64,000 nucleotides of DNA from a bacterium. GTDB taxonomy: Bacteria > Bacillota_I > Bacilli_A > Mycoplasmatales > Mycoplasmoidaceae. Of the stretch, positions 29,666 to 41,056 are shown one piece after another. The translations under genes and the position numbers were made by a program. How positions within the stretch are numbered: position 1 is the stretch's first letter; each line of letters opens with the position of its first letter. The notes under the pieces were generated by a model. It had not been told where the DNA came from, did no database searches, and was given only the letters and a program-made list of their open reading frames with translations. The stretch covers positions 1-64,000 of the forward strand of contig JAFSMC010000001.1 of the NCBI GenBank assembly GCA_017448105.1, written 5' to 3'.

Positions 29666-30664
29666 CTATTCTTCACTTTCTTCTTCGTCTTCACTAGCAG
29701 ATTTGAAAGATAAACCATTATCACTAAGTTTCTTTTGAATTTCGCGTAGAGATTTTTTACCAAGATTTTCAATAGTAGCAACTTTCTCTTTAGTCATAGA
29801 AGCTAAATCTTGTAAAGTTTTAATTCCAAATTTCTTTAAACAGTTGTAACTACGTACTGATAATTCAAGATCATCAATAGAAATAGATAATTTGTGAGTT
29901 TTTTGAATTTCTGCTTGTTCCTTCATCATCTTCATTTCTTTGATCTTTTCATTAATGTTAGCAAGTTTATCAAAGTGTTCAAGCAAGATTTTACTAGCAT
30001 AAGCTAAAGCATCTGTTGGACTAATTGCACCATTAGTAGCAATATCTAAAGTGACATAGTCTGCCATTTTATCTCTAGCGATTTTCTTTTCTTCAACATG
30101 ATAGCCAACTTGTAAGATTGGTGAGTAGTTAGAATCAGTAGCAATGATATTTAAAGAGTTAATATCTTCTTGGTTTTGACTAAAAGTAGTGAAACCACGA
30201 CCATTTTTAGCATAAATTTCCATTTCAAAGGCTGGTTTATCAGCAGTTTTGGTTGCAATGTATAAATCTTTGTTGACAATTTCAAAACCAACTGGTAAAT
30301 CAATATCAGCAGCTTGAATTTTCTTTTTACCTTTAACACTTAATTTTAGAGTCGGTCATTTTTCAATAGTGGTTGTTTCACTGATTGCTGTTTCATCAAT
30401 TTTTAAAACTAATTGTTTTAAATTTAAAATAATTTGAGTAACATCTTCTTTTAAACCATCAATGGCTTGGAATTCGTGCTGTACTCCAGCAATTTTAACA
30501 GCAAATACTGATGCCCCAGGAATATTAGAAAGAATCACTCTTCTTAAAGCATTACCAATAGTAATCCCAAAACCTAATTCAAGTGGACCAATAATAAATT
30601 GTCCATGGTTAGGATTAAATTCCTTAATGACTGGTTTAATGTTGTAATTAATAAATTTTTCCAT
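29666..30664 (-). CDS. rpoA: RNA polymerase alpha subunit
   Basis: 332 residues. The N-terminal assembly domain has [20 protein letters not shown]. The C-terminal domain has [18 protein letters not shown] and LGKKSLREI, the alpha-CTD HhH motifs that contact UP elements and activators. It ends in an acidic tail (EDEEESEE). AAGGAG precedes the ATG at 30664, which decides the start over an in-frame upstream codon at 30703. Confidence 0.97.
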
Positions 30665-30675
30665 ATTATTTCTCC

Positions 30676-31095
30676 TTAACGTGGTTTTTTTTGTGGCTTG
30701 CAACCATTGTGAGGAACAGGGGTTGCCTCTGCTAAAGCAGTAATTTGTAAGCCTGCTGCAGCTAAAGAACGAATAGCTGTATCTTTACCTTGACCAGTAC
30801 CATTAATCCGTACTTCTACAGCTTTAAGACCCATAGCCATAACATTTTTTGCTACGGCTTCAGCAGCAAGTCCAGCTGCATATGGAGTTGATTTTTTTGA
30901 ACCTTTATAGCCAATAACTCCAGCTGAAGATCAACCTAAGGTGTTACCTTGTTGATCAGTAATAGTGATGATTGTATTGTTAATTGTTGAATGGATATGA
31001 GCAATACCATTTGGACTAGAAAGTTTTTTCTTTTTTCTTTTAATAGTTGGTTTTTTATTAGCAACTTTACTTGTGGTTTTTTTTGTTTCAGCCAT
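30676..31095 (-). CDS. rpsK: 30S ribosomal protein S11
   Basis: 139 residues. The typical S11 core starts with [18 protein letters not shown] and ends in [10 protein letters not shown]. The N-terminal 25 residues form a Lys-rich extension. It uses one TGA (Trp) in TLGWSSAG. Located between rpsM and rpoA as usual. Confidence 0.96.
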
Positions 31096-31113
31096 AATTT
31101 CTTCCTTACCCTA

Positions 31114-31488
31114 TTATTTAGTTTCCATCTTTTTGTTAGCAACAGTCTTTCTAGGACCTTTTCTAGTTCTAGCGTTAGTTCTAGTTCTTTGACCTCGCAC
31201 AGGAAGACCTTTTTTATGTCTTACTCCGCGATAACAATTAATTTCCATTAAATGTTTAATGTCCATTGCTACATCACGACGTAAGTCACCTTCAATTTTG
31301 TATTTACTAGTAACTTCTCTGATTGCAGCAAATTCATTTTCATTTAAATCGCTAACTTTTTTAGCAGGATCAACTTTAGCAGCAACACAAATCTTAGCTG
31401 CGGTGCTTTTTCCAATACCATAAACATATTGTAATGAGTACATTACTTGCTTGTTATTGGGAATGTCTACACCTAATAAACGTGCCAT
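31114..31488 (-). CDS. rpsM: 30S ribosomal protein S13
   Basis: 124 residues with the start [13 protein letters not shown] and the C-terminal basic [17 protein letters not shown] tail that reaches the decoding region. Standard length and position. Confidence 0.96.
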   Translation of the reverse strand: MARLLGVDIPNNKQVMYSLQYVYGIGKSTAAKICVAAKVDPAKKVSDLNENEFAAIREVTSKYKIEGDLRRDVAMDIKHLMEINCYRGVRHKKGLPVRGQRTRTNARTRKGPRKTVANKKMETK

Positions 31489-31493
31489 AATTC

Positions 31494-31607
31494 TTACCCT
31501 TGTCTTTGTTTATGCTTAGGATTCTTACAAATTACCATAATTCTACCATGTCTTTTGATAATTTTACAATCCTTACATATTGGTTTTACAGATGCTCTAA
31601 CTTTCAT
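31494..31607 (-). CDS. rpmJ: 50S ribosomal protein L36 (zinc type)
   Basis: 37 residues: [14 protein letters not shown], then [17 protein letters not shown]. The Cys-Cys-Cys-His zinc site is complete. It lies between infA and rpsM, as in most Firmicutes. Confidence 0.95.
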   Translation of the reverse strand: MKVRASVKPICKDCKIIKRHGRIMVICKNPKHKQRQG

Positions 31608-31625
31608 CAAACCTCTTTTCCAAAA

Positions 31626-31844
31626 TTAATTTACTCGATAAATTATTCGTCCACATGTTAAGTCATAAGGACTCAACTCAACCTCAACAGTATCACCGGG
31701 TAAAATGCGAATCTTACACATACGCATTTTACCAGATATGTGAGCATTTATTATAACATTGTTTTCTAATTGTACTTTACATAAATTATTAGAAAAAATT
31801 TCTAATACTTTACCTTTCATCTTAATTTTATTACTGTCGTTCAT
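31626..31844 (-). CDS. infA: translation initiation factor IF-1
   Basis: 72-residue OB-fold protein with [18 protein letters not shown] and [18 protein letters not shown], the usual IF-1 signature (TRGRI has Cys for Arg here). AGAGGA precedes the ATG. Between map and rpmJ. Confidence 0.95.
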   Translation of the reverse strand: MNDSNKIKMKGKVLEIFSNNLCKVQLENNVIINAHISGKMRMCKIRILPGDTVEVELSPYDLTCGRIIYRVN

Positions 31845-31854
31845 TAATTCCTCT

Positions 31855-32601
31855 TTAATTTGTTAAAATTTCACAACCATTTTCATTGACCAACACCATG
31901 TGCTCATAGTGACAAGTTAGTTGTTTATTGCTGGCACTAACTGTTCATTGATTTTTTGGATCAATAATGTACTTGTCACTACCAGTCATTAGCATCGGTT
32001 CAATACAAATAGTCATTCCTGGGCGCAATAAGCACCCAGTAGCTTTTTTGCCATAACACAAAATGATTGGATCTTCATGCAGTTTTAAACCACAACCATG
32101 GCCACCAAAGTTTTTAATCACTTGATAACCATGTTTCTTTGCTGTTTGTTGAATAGCATAAGAAATATCACCTGTGTAGTTACCAGGTTTTACTTGTAAA
32201 ATAGCTTGGTTTAAACAATCAATAGTCGCTTCATTAATATGGTTGGCTTTTTCATTGTTAGGATCTAATACTACACTAAAAGCCGCATCACAAACACAAC
32301 CATTGTAAGTTACTCCCACATCAAAAGTAACAAGATCTTTAGATTTTAGTTTGTAATGAGAAGCAACACCATGAATAATTTGTTCATTTACACTAATACA
32401 AATGTGACTTGGAAAACCATCATGTTGATAAAAACTTGCTGTAGCATGATTTTTTAAACAAACATCGTTAGCTAGTTTATCTAATTGTAAAGTGGTCACA
32501 CCAGGTTTACAATGGGTTAACAGTGCATGCTTAACTTTTTTTCAAATCATGCAAGCTTGTTTAATCCTTTCAATTTCTTGTTTAGATTTAATGTAAATCA
32601 T
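31855..32601 (-). CDS. map: methionine aminopeptidase
   Basis: 248 residues of type I MetAP. The five metal ligands are visible: Asp in [16 protein letters not shown] (two), His in NFGGHGCG, Glu in CIEPML, and Glu in HYEHMV. It removes the initiator Met after deformylation. It lies 4 bases after adk. Confidence 0.95.
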
Positions 32602-32605
32602 GTAA

Positions 32606-33232
32606 TTAACCAATTATTTTTTTAATTTCCCCAATTGCTTTGTCCAAATTTTCATTAACAATTGGATAATAAATTTTTTGTTGCTTGTAATACTCCACAA
32701 GTGGAGTATTTAGAGCTAAATAAGTTTTAAAACGTTCCACAACTACATCTTCTTTATCATCATTTCTTTGAACTAATAATGATCCATCATAGTCACAAAC
32801 ACCTTCTTTTTGTGGTTTGTGATAATAAATGTTGTAAATACTTTTACAAACTGGACAAGTTCTTCTTCCTGTTATACGTTTCATGATTTCTTGTTCATCG
32901 ACTAAGATATCAAAGACATAATCAACTTTGACAATTTTAGACAAGAAGTTAGCTTGATTAATGTTTCTTGGGTAACCATCTAAGACAATGTTTAAATTTT
33001 TATTAGATAGTTCCATCAATTCATTTTTAACAATTTCATTAGTAGTGTCATCATCGATTAATCCACCACTTAACATAATTGATTTTAGTTTTTTAGCGAT
33101 ATCAGTACTAGCATTAATAACTTTTCTAAAGATTTCACCAGTAGAAATGTGAAAGAAATGGTATTTTTCTTTCAAAATGTTGGATATACTTCCTTTTCCT
33201 GCACCAGGAGCACCTAATAATAAAATAATCAT
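32606..33232 (-). CDS. adk: adenylate kinase with zinc-finger LID
   Basis: 208 residues. The P-loop is GAPGAGKGS, the AMP-binding LDGYPRN is present, and the LID has CPVC, a later Cys and Asp (VCDYD), the Cys-Cys-Cys-Asp zinc site of Gram-positive enzymes. AAGGAGATAAG precedes the ATG. It sits between secY and map as in B. subtilis. Confidence 0.96.
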   Translation of the reverse strand: MIILLLGAPGAGKGSISNILKEKYHFFHISTGEIFRKVINASTDIAKKLKSIMLSGGLIDDDTTNEIVKNELMELSNKNLNIVLDGYPRNINQANFLSKIVKVDYVFDILVDEQEIMKRITGRRTCPVCKSIYNIYYHKPQKEGVCDYDGSLLVQRNDDKEDVVVERFKTYLALNTPLVEYYKQQKIYYPIVNENLDKAIGEIKKIIG

Positions 33233-33241
33233 CTTATCTCC

Positions 33242-34657
33242 TTACCATAATTGTGCCACTTTATCATTTTTAAGATTGTTAACATAATTAGCATTTTTAA
33301 TTGATTTTTTCACCACATTATAACCACTAGTAGTACTAGTTGATTTAAGAGCATATCAGAATTCAAGACTAGCACTAACCATGATAATAATTCCTGTTCC
33401 CCCTAAAGCCATTCCACTAGGAATATGAGTAGTAATAGACAAAATAAATGGTAAAACCGCAATAGCAGCAAGCATTGGTCCACCGATTCAGTTAACTCTA
33501 TTTAAAACTTTAGTAATATGTTTAACAGTATCTTCACCCATTCTAACTCCTAAAATGAAACGACCACTTTTTTGGAAATTTTCAGCCATTAATTCCGGAT
33601 TAATTTGAACATATGAATAAAAAAAAGTAAAAAGGATAGTAGCAAGAAAATATAAAGCAATTCCTGCTCAACTGTCTAAAGTTAATCATTGTTCAATAAA
33701 CCACCTAGTTTCATTGTTAGGAAAAAATTGGGCAATAGTCCCTGGAATCGTTAACAAACTACTAGCAAAAATAATAGGAATAACACTAGCAGAAATTAAT
33801 TTAATTGGTAAGAATGGTAATTCTTTTTGGTCTTTAATTAATCCTTCCCCAACTTGTTGAACAGGAATTTTTCTAACTGAACCGTTAATTCAAATCAAGA
33901 CTACAATTAAGATCACAAAGAAAGCTGTATAAAGAATCAAAGAAAAGACCATGCTAAATCTTTCACCTTGATCACTTAATTGCATAATGATAATTTGATA
34001 AACATAATTAAAGTTAGGCACAATATTACTAATAATCCCAATTAAAATTAATGATGAAATACCGTTACCAATTCCTCGTTTAGTGATAATGTCACTAAAG
34101 AAAATAGCAATATAAGTTCCTGCTGACAAAAGCAACATTAATAAAAAGATTTTATCAATTCCTAATTGAGCTAGTTCAGTAACACCAAAAATTTTAATTC
34201 CTGTGGAGCTACCATCTTTGCCTGAATGAAGTAATAAAGCAATAGTAGTATATGATTGGATCAAGCAGAATGGCAAAGTAGCTAAACGAGTCACAATTTC
34301 TAGTTTTCTTTTACCTGCTTCACCAGACTTAGCCATATTGGTTAATGGTTTAATCAAATCTGATGATAAAAGTTGAACAATAATTTGAGTAGTAATGTAG
34401 GGCCCTAGACCAATAGCAAAAATACTCATGTGGTCTAAACCACCAGCAGATAATAAATTTAGCATACTAGTAAAAGAAGAGTGATTAATTTGATAACCTT
34501 CGGGCAATTCTACCCCTGGTAGAGATAACATTGTTCCTAGATGATAAAGTAATAAAATAAAAATCGTTAAAAATAATGCCGATAAAACTCGTTTGTTAGT
34601 AAAAATTGAACGAATAGTTTTTAAATTATCACTTTTCTTTTTTAGAGCAATGTTCAT
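33242..34657 (-). CDS. secY: preprotein translocase subunit SecY
   Basis: 471 residues with about ten membrane helices. The plug region and [10 protein letters not shown] (SecY signature) are clear, as is [13 protein letters not shown] in an early loop. The TGA at 33888 or so and several others are Trp; the protein ends QLW. It makes the channel with SecE (16749). Start ATG 34657, just after rplO. Confidence 0.95.
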
Positions 34658-34658
34658 A

Positions 34659-35114
34659 TTATTTGTTTAAGATAGTTACTTTCCCACCATTATCGATGAT
34701 CAATTTCTTAGCACTCTCACTAAATTTATGTGCTGAAACAGTTAAACTTTCTTTAAGTGGTTTTTTACCAGCAATAATTTTGATCTTTGCTTTTTGTGAT
34801 TTTTTAATCATTTTTTTAGATAAAAGTATTTTAGGATTAATTTCATCAACCTTAAGACTAGAAAGTTGGTCAGTTGTGAAAACTCAATAGTTTGTTTTAT
34901 AGCTCGTATTGTTAAAACCAACTTTAGGAATCTTTCTATATAAAGGAGTTTGGCCACCCTCAAATCCTTGTCTAACATTACCAGATTTTCTAGCATGTTG
35001 ACCTTTTTGACCTCTTGTAGATCTTTTCCCCATACCAGAACCATAACCGCGCCCTAAAGTTTTGGTTTTGTGTCCTCTTGATCCTTTTGTATATTTCAAA
35101 TTATGTAATTGCAT
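34659..35114 (-). CDS. rplO: 50S ribosomal protein L15
   Basis: 151 residues. The Gly/Arg-rich N-terminal extension ([19 protein letters not shown]) and the [16 protein letters not shown] motif identify L15. A TGA after SYKTNY is Trp. rpmD (L30), which precedes rplO in many bacteria, is absent, as usual in mollicutes. Confidence 0.95.
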
Positions 35115-35129
35115 TGTTAATCCTTTCTT

Positions 35130-35825
35130 TTAAAGTTCTGAAACTTGCTTATCACGCATTTCTGCAATATATTCAGGAGTCATTTGTTGTTTCAAACCAT
35201 TAATAGTTGCTCGGATCATGTTTTGGGCAGTATTTTTACCTAAGTTTTTAGTGTAAATATCACTATAACCTGCAAGTTCTACAACAGCACGGATTGCTCC
35301 ACCAGCCACTAAACCAGTCCCTTTTCTAGCTGGTTTTAATAAGATTTTTGCTGCACATGCTTTACCAATAACATCATGATAAATAGTTCCATGATTAATC
35401 TTTACTTTCACAATATTATTCTTAGCATTCTTAGTTGCTTTAGCCATCGCATTAGGAATTTCTAATGATTTACCAATCCCAAAGCCAACTGAACCTTTTC
35501 TGTCGCCCACTACTACTAGGACAGAGAAACGCATGTTTCTACCACCTTTAGTAGTTTTAGAAATACGTTTAATAGCAACAACTTTTTCTTCAAAACCATC
35601 AGCAGAGATATTCCGCATTTTCTTTGGTTTTATAGGACCTTCTTTATCTTTTTTTGTAAAATTGGGATTTTTGTTATCTTTAGCAGGTTCTTGTTTAGAC
35701 TGCTTAGTAGGTTCATTCTTTGGTTTGTCAACAACTTTAGCAATTTCTTGTTGTTTTTCTGCATCAATTTTTGGTTGTTTTTGATTATTGGTTGTATCAA
35801 CTGGTTTTGTTATATTTCCACTCAT
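35130..35825 (-). CDS. rpsE: 30S ribosomal protein S5 with long N-terminal extension
   Basis: 231 residues against about 165 in most bacteria. The core begins near residue 75 ([20 protein letters not shown]) and includes [14 protein letters not shown]. The first 74 residues are a Lys/Gln/Pro/Asn-rich tail of low complexity, with [19 protein letters not shown] as an example. Similar S5 extensions are reported for M. pneumoniae. Confidence 0.95.
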   Translation of the reverse strand: MSGNITKPVDTTNNQKQPKIDAEKQQEIAKVVDKPKNEPTKQSKQEPAKDNKNPNFTKKDKEGPIKPKKMRNISADGFEEKVVAIKRISKTTKGGRNMRFSVLVVVGDRKGSVGFGIGKSLEIPNAMAKATKNAKNNIVKVKINHGTIYHDVIGKACAAKILLKPARKGTGLVAGGAIRAVVELAGYSDIYTKNLGKNTAQNMIRATINGLKQQMTPEYIAEMRDKQVSEL

Positions 35826-35834
35826 TTTTAACTC

Positions 35835-36194
35835 CTAAAATTTTAATCCTGCTTTTCTGGCTGCATCAGCTAAGGCTGCAACACGGCCATGGTATTTGTT
35901 ACCACCACGGTCAAATGCAACTTCACTAATTTTTTTAGCTAAAGCTTTTTTAGCGATATCTTCGCCAACTTTTTGGCAAGCTTGCTTATTCCCTGATTTA
36001 AGTTTTAATTGAATAGAAGAAGATGAACAAAGTGTCACACCATTAGTATCATCAAAGATTTGTGCAATGATGTGAGCATTAGTTTTTGTCACAATCAAAC
36101 GTGGTTTATCATTATGATTTTGTTTAAGTCTATTTAAAAATCGTCTATGACGAATAACACAGCTTTTCTTTCTAGATATAGTTAACTTTTTCAT
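35835..36194 (-). CDS. rplR: 50S ribosomal protein L18
   Basis: 119 residues. The 5S-binding protein shows [21 protein letters not shown] and a C-terminal [20 protein letters not shown]. Standard length and position between rplF and rpsE. Confidence 0.95.
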   Translation of the reverse strand: MKKLTISRKKSCVIRHRRFLNRLKQNHNDKPRLIVTKTNAHIIAQIFDDTNGVTLCSSSSIQLKLKSGNKQACQKVGEDIAKKALAKKISEVAFDRGGNKYHGRVAALADAARKAGLKF

Positions 36195-36204
36195 ATTCTA
36201 TCTC

Positions 36205-36789
36205 CTATTTCTTCGCTTTAGCTGGAGCTGCACCTGCTGAACCTGTAGCAGCTTCAGCAGTCTTACCAACTTTTCTAATAATATGTTCATTTTCATACAT
36301 AATACCTTTACCTTTGTATGGTTCGGGTGGTCTTACTTTTCTTACATTAGCAGCAAATTCACCAACTAAAACTTTATTAAATCCTTCAATAATAATTTGA
36401 GTGGGAATGGGACAAGTAACTTTAAGATCTTTAGGAATAATAAATTCAATCGGGTGTGAATAGCCAATGTTTAAAGATAATTTACTACCACTCAAAGCAG
36501 CTTTATAACCAACTCCAACAATTTTTAATACTTTCTTATAACCATTAGCTACACCATTAATAGCATTAGCAATGTTAGCATTAGTGGTTCCATGAAGCAT
36601 TTTTGAATGTTTCTCTTCATCACTTCTAGATACCTTAATGGTATTATCTTTCTTTTCTACTTTAATAATTTCACTAGGATAACTTACTTGAAGTTGACCC
36701 AGCGGTCCTTTAACATTAACAATATTATTGCTAATGCTTACTTCAACTTTTTCTGGAATGATGATTAATTTATTACCTTTATGACTCAT
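36205..36789 (-). CDS. rplF: 50S ribosomal protein L6
   Basis: 194 residues with duplicated L6 domains and the signature PPEPYKGKGIMYENE (family form PEPYKGKGI). It ends with an Ala/Lys tail of about 20 residues (GSAGAAPAKAKK), longer than usual. Confidence 0.95.
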   Translation of the reverse strand: MSHKGNKLIIIPEKVEVSISNNIVNVKGPLGQLQVSYPSEIIKVEKKDNTIKVSRSDEEKHSKMLHGTTNANIANAINGVANGYKKVLKIVGVGYKAALSGSKLSLNIGYSHPIEFIIPKDLKVTCPIPTQIIIEGFNKVLVGEFAANVRKVRPPEPYKGKGIMYENEHIIRKVGKTAEAATGSAGAAPAKAKK

Positions 36790-36802
36790 TGTTTACTCCT
36801 AA

Positions 36803-37213
36803 CTACCACACATAAGCGATGACTTCGCCACCAAGATTGGCTTTCTTAGCTTGTTTGTTGGTCATGATTCCATGACTAGTAGAAACAATGGCAATACCAA
36901 GACCATTTAAAACAGTTGGCATTTTTTCACAAGAAGCATAAATTCTTAACCCAGGCTTAGAGATTTGTTTTAAACCATTAATGGTTGGAATTTGGTTTTT
37001 GTATTTTAATTTAATTGTAGTAGTTTTGATTTTGCTAGGTTTTTTATCTTTCATTTTGTTAGTTTCATGATAACTAGCAATATACCCTTCATCAAGTAAT
37101 ACTTTTAAGATGTTAGAAGTTAATCTTGAAGTTTGAATACGAATAAATGGCAATCGTGCACGATTAGCATTTTTAATTTTAATTAACAAATCAGCAATTG
37201 GATCCATGTACAT
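36803..37213 (-). CDS. rpsH: 30S ribosomal protein S8
   Basis: 136 residues beginning MYMDPIADLLIKIKNANRA, with the C-terminal signature GIAIVSTSHGIMTNKQAKK. GAGG lies 9 bases before the first ATG; the second ATG at 37207 is possible. Between rpsN and rplF. Confidence 0.95.
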   Translation of the reverse strand: MYMDPIADLLIKIKNANRARLPFIRIQTSRLTSNILKVLLDEGYIASYHETNKMKDKKPSKIKTTTIKLKYKNQIPTINGLKQISKPGLRIYASCEKMPTVLNGLGIAIVSTSHGIMTNKQAKKANLGGEVIAYVW

Positions 37214-37226
37214 AACTAAATACCTC

Positions 37227-37412
37227 TTATCAACTTGCTTTCTTTACACCAGGTAAAGCTCTTTTATAAGCTAATTCTCTAAAGCATAAACGACATAAAC
37301 CATATTTTCTATAAACTGCATGAACACGACCGCATCTAACACATCTTGTGTATCCACGTGATGAAAATTTTGGTTTTTTATTTGCTTTTACTTTTAATGA
37401 TTTTTTTGCCAT
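37227..37412 (-). CDS. rpsN: 30S ribosomal protein S14 type Z (zinc)
   Basis: 61 residues. CVRCG and CRLCF form the zinc site. The final codons read KKASW, with Trp encoded by TGA (37230-37232), then TAA; the family normally ends this way, which confirms the UGA reassignment. Confidence 0.96.
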
Positions 37413-37421
37413 ATTTGTCTC

Positions 37422-37976
37422 CTATTTCTTCTTCATGAATGGTAAGCCAATAGCTACTAACATTGCTCTTGCTTCATCATCTTTATTAGTGGATGTGACA
37501 AAAGTAATGTCAAATCCTCTAATTCTTTTAATGTCATCATAATTAACTTCAAGAAAGATATTTTGTTCCTTGATCCCAAGTGTGTAGTTGCCATGCCCAT
37601 CAAAGCTGTTATTGCTTAAACCACGGAAGTCTCTTACCCGCGGCAAAGCAATATGAATTAATTTTTCAATAAAACTTCACATTTTTTCACCACGTAAAGT
37701 TACTTTCACCCCAATTTCTTGGTTTTCTCTTAGTTTAAAAGTAGCAATCGCTTTTTTACTTTTAGTTTTAATAGGTTTTTGACCAGTAATTAATTGGATT
37801 TCATTAGCCATAGCTTCAATTAATTTTGCATCAGTAGTAGCATCACCAACACCAGCATTAATAACAATTTTTTCTAGTTTTGGCACTTGCATTACTGAAT
37901 CAAAGTTAAGTTCTTTTGTTAAAGCATTAGCTAATAATTCATGATATTTTTGTGATAATGATATTTTTGTTGACAT
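37422..37976 (-). CDS. rplE: 50S ribosomal protein L5
   Basis: 184 residues. L5 features include [29 protein letters not shown] and a late [13 protein letters not shown]. The start at 37976 is set by the GGAG 9 bases upstream rather than an in-frame ATG at 37988. It contacts 5S rRNA. Confidence 0.95.
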
Positions 37977-37993
37977 AATTAACTCCACACTTT

Positions 37994-38335
37994 CTATTTC
38001 TTGGTTGACATAACTATTTCTGTACCAGTTTTTTTCGCAACACGGATTTTCTTTTTAGTTTTTTTATCAATAACATAGCTAACTTTACTAATTCCTCTAG
38101 TTGCTTTTGGGACAACCAAAGCTAATTTAGATAAAGAAATTCATGCTTCTTTATCTTTAATTGCACCTTTTTCTTGGTTTGCAGTTGGTTTAATATGACA
38201 TTTAACTTTATTAATACCTTCAACAATGGCTTTATTACTTTTGCGACATACTTGTAAAACTAAACCTTCTTTACCATAAAGGCCTGCATCACCACTAATT
38301 ATTCTTACTTTGTCGCCAACTTTAATTCTTTGCAT
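37994..38335 (-). CDS. rplX: 50S ribosomal protein L24
   Basis: 113 residues with the KOW motif (KVGDKVRIISGDAGLYGKEG) and NKVKCHIKPT. One TGA is Trp. Normal position between rplN and rplE. Confidence 0.95.
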
Positions 38336-38346
38336 AAAAAACCTTC

Positions 38347-38715
38347 CTATAAGACCTCTGGAGCTAGAGAAATAATTTTACTAAAACCTTTATCTCTTAA
38401 CTCTCTTGCAATAGGACCAAAAATTCTGGTTCCACGAGGAGTTTTATCTTCTTTAATTAAAACACAAGCATTATCATCAAATTTGATCTTAGTACCATTG
38501 GGACGTTTTAAACCTTTTTTAGTACGAACAATAACGGCCAAAAACATTTGTCCATCTTTAACTTGACCAGTAGGACTAGATGATTTAACTGAAACTTTAA
38601 CAATGTCACCAATATTACATTTCTTTTGCCAAGAGTTACCAAGAATCTTGATTACTCCCACTTCTTTTGCACCAGTATTATCAGCAACATTTAATCTTGA
38701 CATGAATTGAATCAT
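38347..38715 (-). CDS. rplN: 50S ribosomal protein L14
   Basis: 122 residues. [18 protein letters not shown] at the N-terminus and [13 protein letters not shown] near the end are the L14 signatures. Standard length. Confidence 0.96.
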   Translation of the reverse strand: MIQFMSRLNVADNTGAKEVGVIKILGNSWQKKCNIGDIVKVSVKSSSPTGQVKDGQMFLAVIVRTKKGLKRPNGTKIKFDDNACVLIKEDKTPRGTRIFGPIARELRDKGFSKIISLAPEVL

Positions 38716-38727
38716 AACTATCTCCTC

Positions 38728-38985
38728 CTATACAGCCTTCTTAATTACTTTTACTAAATAAAAGTGTTTAGTTTTGGAAATAGGTCTAGTTTCAGAAATT
38801 CTTACCACGTCATTTAATTTAGCAACAGATTTTTCATCATGTACTGCATATTTTTTGTGGTGAATAACCATCTTTTTGTACAAAGGATGGTTAAATTTAC
38901 GTTCTACTTTAACAATTGCAGTTTTAGTGTTTTTAACACTTACTACTACTCCCACTAGACTTTTACGTAATTTTCTGTTGGCCAT
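38728..38985 (-). CDS. rpsQ: 30S ribosomal protein S17
   Basis: 85-residue OB-fold protein: RKSLVGVVVSVKNTKTAIV, the KKYAVHDE loop and VVRISETRPISKTKHF. Its start overlaps the rpmC stop by one base (TAATG). Confidence 0.95.
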   Translation of the reverse strand: MANRKLRKSLVGVVVSVKNTKTAIVKVERKFNHPLYKKMVIHHKKYAVHDEKSVAKLNDVVRISETRPISKTKHFYLVKVIKKAV

Positions 38986-39395
38986 TATTTCTTAACCTCC
39001 TTAGCATGTTCTTCTTTCATTACACTAATTTTTTTAGTTTGATTAATTGTTTCTACTTTGGTAGGTTTGGCAACCGCTATTTTTTTCTTAGCTTCAAGTT
39101 GTTGCTTGGCGATAATTTCTTTGATTTTTTTACCACTAACAATAATTGGTTTATTTTTAGTGTTTTTAAGATCATATAAAATTACACTATCCGTAGATAA
39201 AGAAGCACTATAGCCACGGTTAGTTAATTCACTAAAAATTCTAGCAATTGATTTGCGAATTTGACTAAAGACATTAACTTTAGTTAATTCACCACTTGAC
39301 ATTTTAAATCTAGCTTCGACAAGCTGTGTTTTCAAATTACTGATGATAGCACATAGTTCTTCGTTAGACATATCAGCAAATAATTTCTTACTCAT
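38985..39395 (-). CDS. rpmC: 50S ribosomal protein L29 with C-terminal extension
   Basis: 136 residues, about twice the usual length. The L29 helix pair occupies residues 1-70 (SNEELCAIISNLKTQLVEARF, IRKSIARIFSELTNRG). The remaining part is basic, Lys/Val/Ala rich and unlike bacterial L29. Extended L29 is a known mycoplasma trait. It overlaps rplP by 8 bases. Confidence 0.93.
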   Translation of the reverse strand: MSKKLFADMSNEELCAIISNLKTQLVEARFKMSSGELTKVNVFSQIRKSIARIFSELTNRGYSASLSTDSVILYDLKNTKNKPIIVSGKKIKEIIAKQQLEAKKKIAVAKPTKVETINQTKKISVMKEEHAKEVKK

Positions 39396-39816
39396 GAGCT
39401 ATTTCTCCTTTCAAAACAATTTTAGTTAAAACATTAACTTTATCACCAGCTTGTTTTAAAGCTTTACGCATTTCAGCTTCTGGAATACCAGCCATTTCAA
39501 ACATGATGGTACCTTTTTTCACTACTGCTGACCAAACTTCGGGCGAACCTTTTCCTGAACCCATACGTACTTCTAGAGGTTTTTTAGTACGTGATAAATG
39601 AGGAAAGATTCTAATTCACATTTTTCCAGTTTTATATTTATCTTTAAATTTAGATAACACTACTCTGGCTGCTTCAATTTGGTTAGCATTAACTCAATTA
39701 CCTGTTGTAGCCATTAAACCCATTTCACCAAAAGCAACATATTTGTTGCCTTTAGCTTTACCATCATATCTTGTACGATGTGGTTTACGATATTTTGTTC
39801 TTTTTGGTTGCATCAT
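39388..39816 (-). CDS. rplP: 50S ribosomal protein L16
   Basis: 142 residues. [17 protein letters not shown] at the start, then [13 protein letters not shown] and GTIMFEMAG, are L16 hallmarks. Two TGA codons encode Trp, which is why it appears broken under the standard code. Two adjacent ATGs (39816, 39813) are possible starts. Normal length. Confidence 0.95.
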
Positions 39817-39818
39817 AA

Positions 39819-40619
39819 TTATTTACCCTCAGCTTTAGTTGATTGTTGATTAGTATTACTATCTTCCTTAGGAATACGTAAAACATTTGCTGCATTGTTT
39901 ACTGCAAAATGACGTGGTCTTCTTCGATTATTTTGGTTATGCGATCGTTTTTTAGTGTTTGGAGTTTTTGAAGGTCCATTAACCGTAAAATTTTCACCGC
40001 GGTTAATTCAAACTTTAACTCCGATTTGACCATAAGTTGTATGAGCTTCTTCCAAAGCGTAATCAATATTTGACCTAAAAGTAGATAAAGGAATTACTCC
40101 TTTGGAGTAGCCTTCTTCTCTAGCCATTTCTACACCACCAAGACGACCTGAAACATTAGTTTTAACACCTTTAGCATGAGCTTGCATAACTTTCTTAATT
40201 CCCATTTTTTGAGCAACTCTAAAGCTTACTCTATTTTCGATAGCATCAGCAATTTCTCGTGCAATTACTTTTGCACTTAAAGCAACATTTTCATAATTTA
40301 ATACTGAGAAATGGACTTTGATTTTTCTTCCAACAATTTTGTTGATGGCCAACACGTCTTTCTTTTCATTACTATTTTTGTCACCAAGAATTAAACCAGG
40401 TTGACCAGCATGAACTGTTACTCAGATTTCTTTTTGGTTTCTTTCAATTTCAGTTTCAACAATTTGCGCAGTTTTGTAGGTTTTTAGGAAGTAATTACGA
40501 ATTTTTTCGTCTTCAATAACTCATTTAGCCGCTTGCTTGTTATCAAACGTTTGTCACTTAGAAATTCAATTCCTATTAATTGCTACTCTTAGTGCATTAG
40601 GATTAACTTTTTGACCCAT
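39819..40619 (-). CDS. rpsC: 30S ribosomal protein S3 with C-terminal extension
   Basis: 266 residues against about 218 in Firmicutes. [14 protein letters not shown] at the start, the KH domain, and [24 protein letters not shown] identify S3. After the core, about 50 residues rich in Arg, Asn and Lys ([18 protein letters not shown]) form a tail. Its ATG overlaps the rplV stop in TAATG. Confidence 0.95.
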
Positions 40620-41056
40620 TATTTACCTACCTTTTGACCTTTATCAATCTTTTTTTGACTAGTCTTATTCTTGTTGAACTTTTTTCTATTTTTTATTTCT
40701 CTTAAGTCTAGTTGACGTTGATTAACATCATCTGAAAGTCATATAGTTAAATGACAATGACGTTTTTTAATCATATTGCTTGAACCTTTAGCTCTTGGCA
40801 TAGCTCTTTTTATAGTTCTGGCTTGACCAACTATTGCTTCATAAACATACAACTTGTCAGCATTCATAGCATGATTATTTATTGCATTAGCAATAGCCGA
40901 AGCCAAGAGTTTTTGTAAATATCTTGCTGTTTTTTTGTTAGTGTTTTGCAAAATAGTCAAAGCTTGATTAACTTTTTTATTACGGATTAAACCACAAACT
41001 AAATTAGCTTTGCGGTAAGAAATATGGAGATTTTCAACACGTGCACAAGCTTTCAT
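40619..41056 (-). CDS. rplV: 50S ribosomal protein L22
   Basis: 145 residues. L22 core (RKANLVCGLIRNKKVNQAL, then the tunnel-loop RAMPRAKGSSNMIKKRHCH) followed by a basic tail of about 35 residues after a Trp TGA. TAATG junctions on both sides show tight coupling. Confidence 0.95.

Noticed and set aside
34659-35825. Search for rpmD (L30) between rpsE and rplO
   Set aside because: Only 15 bases separate the two genes. L30 is absent, as usual for mollicutes.
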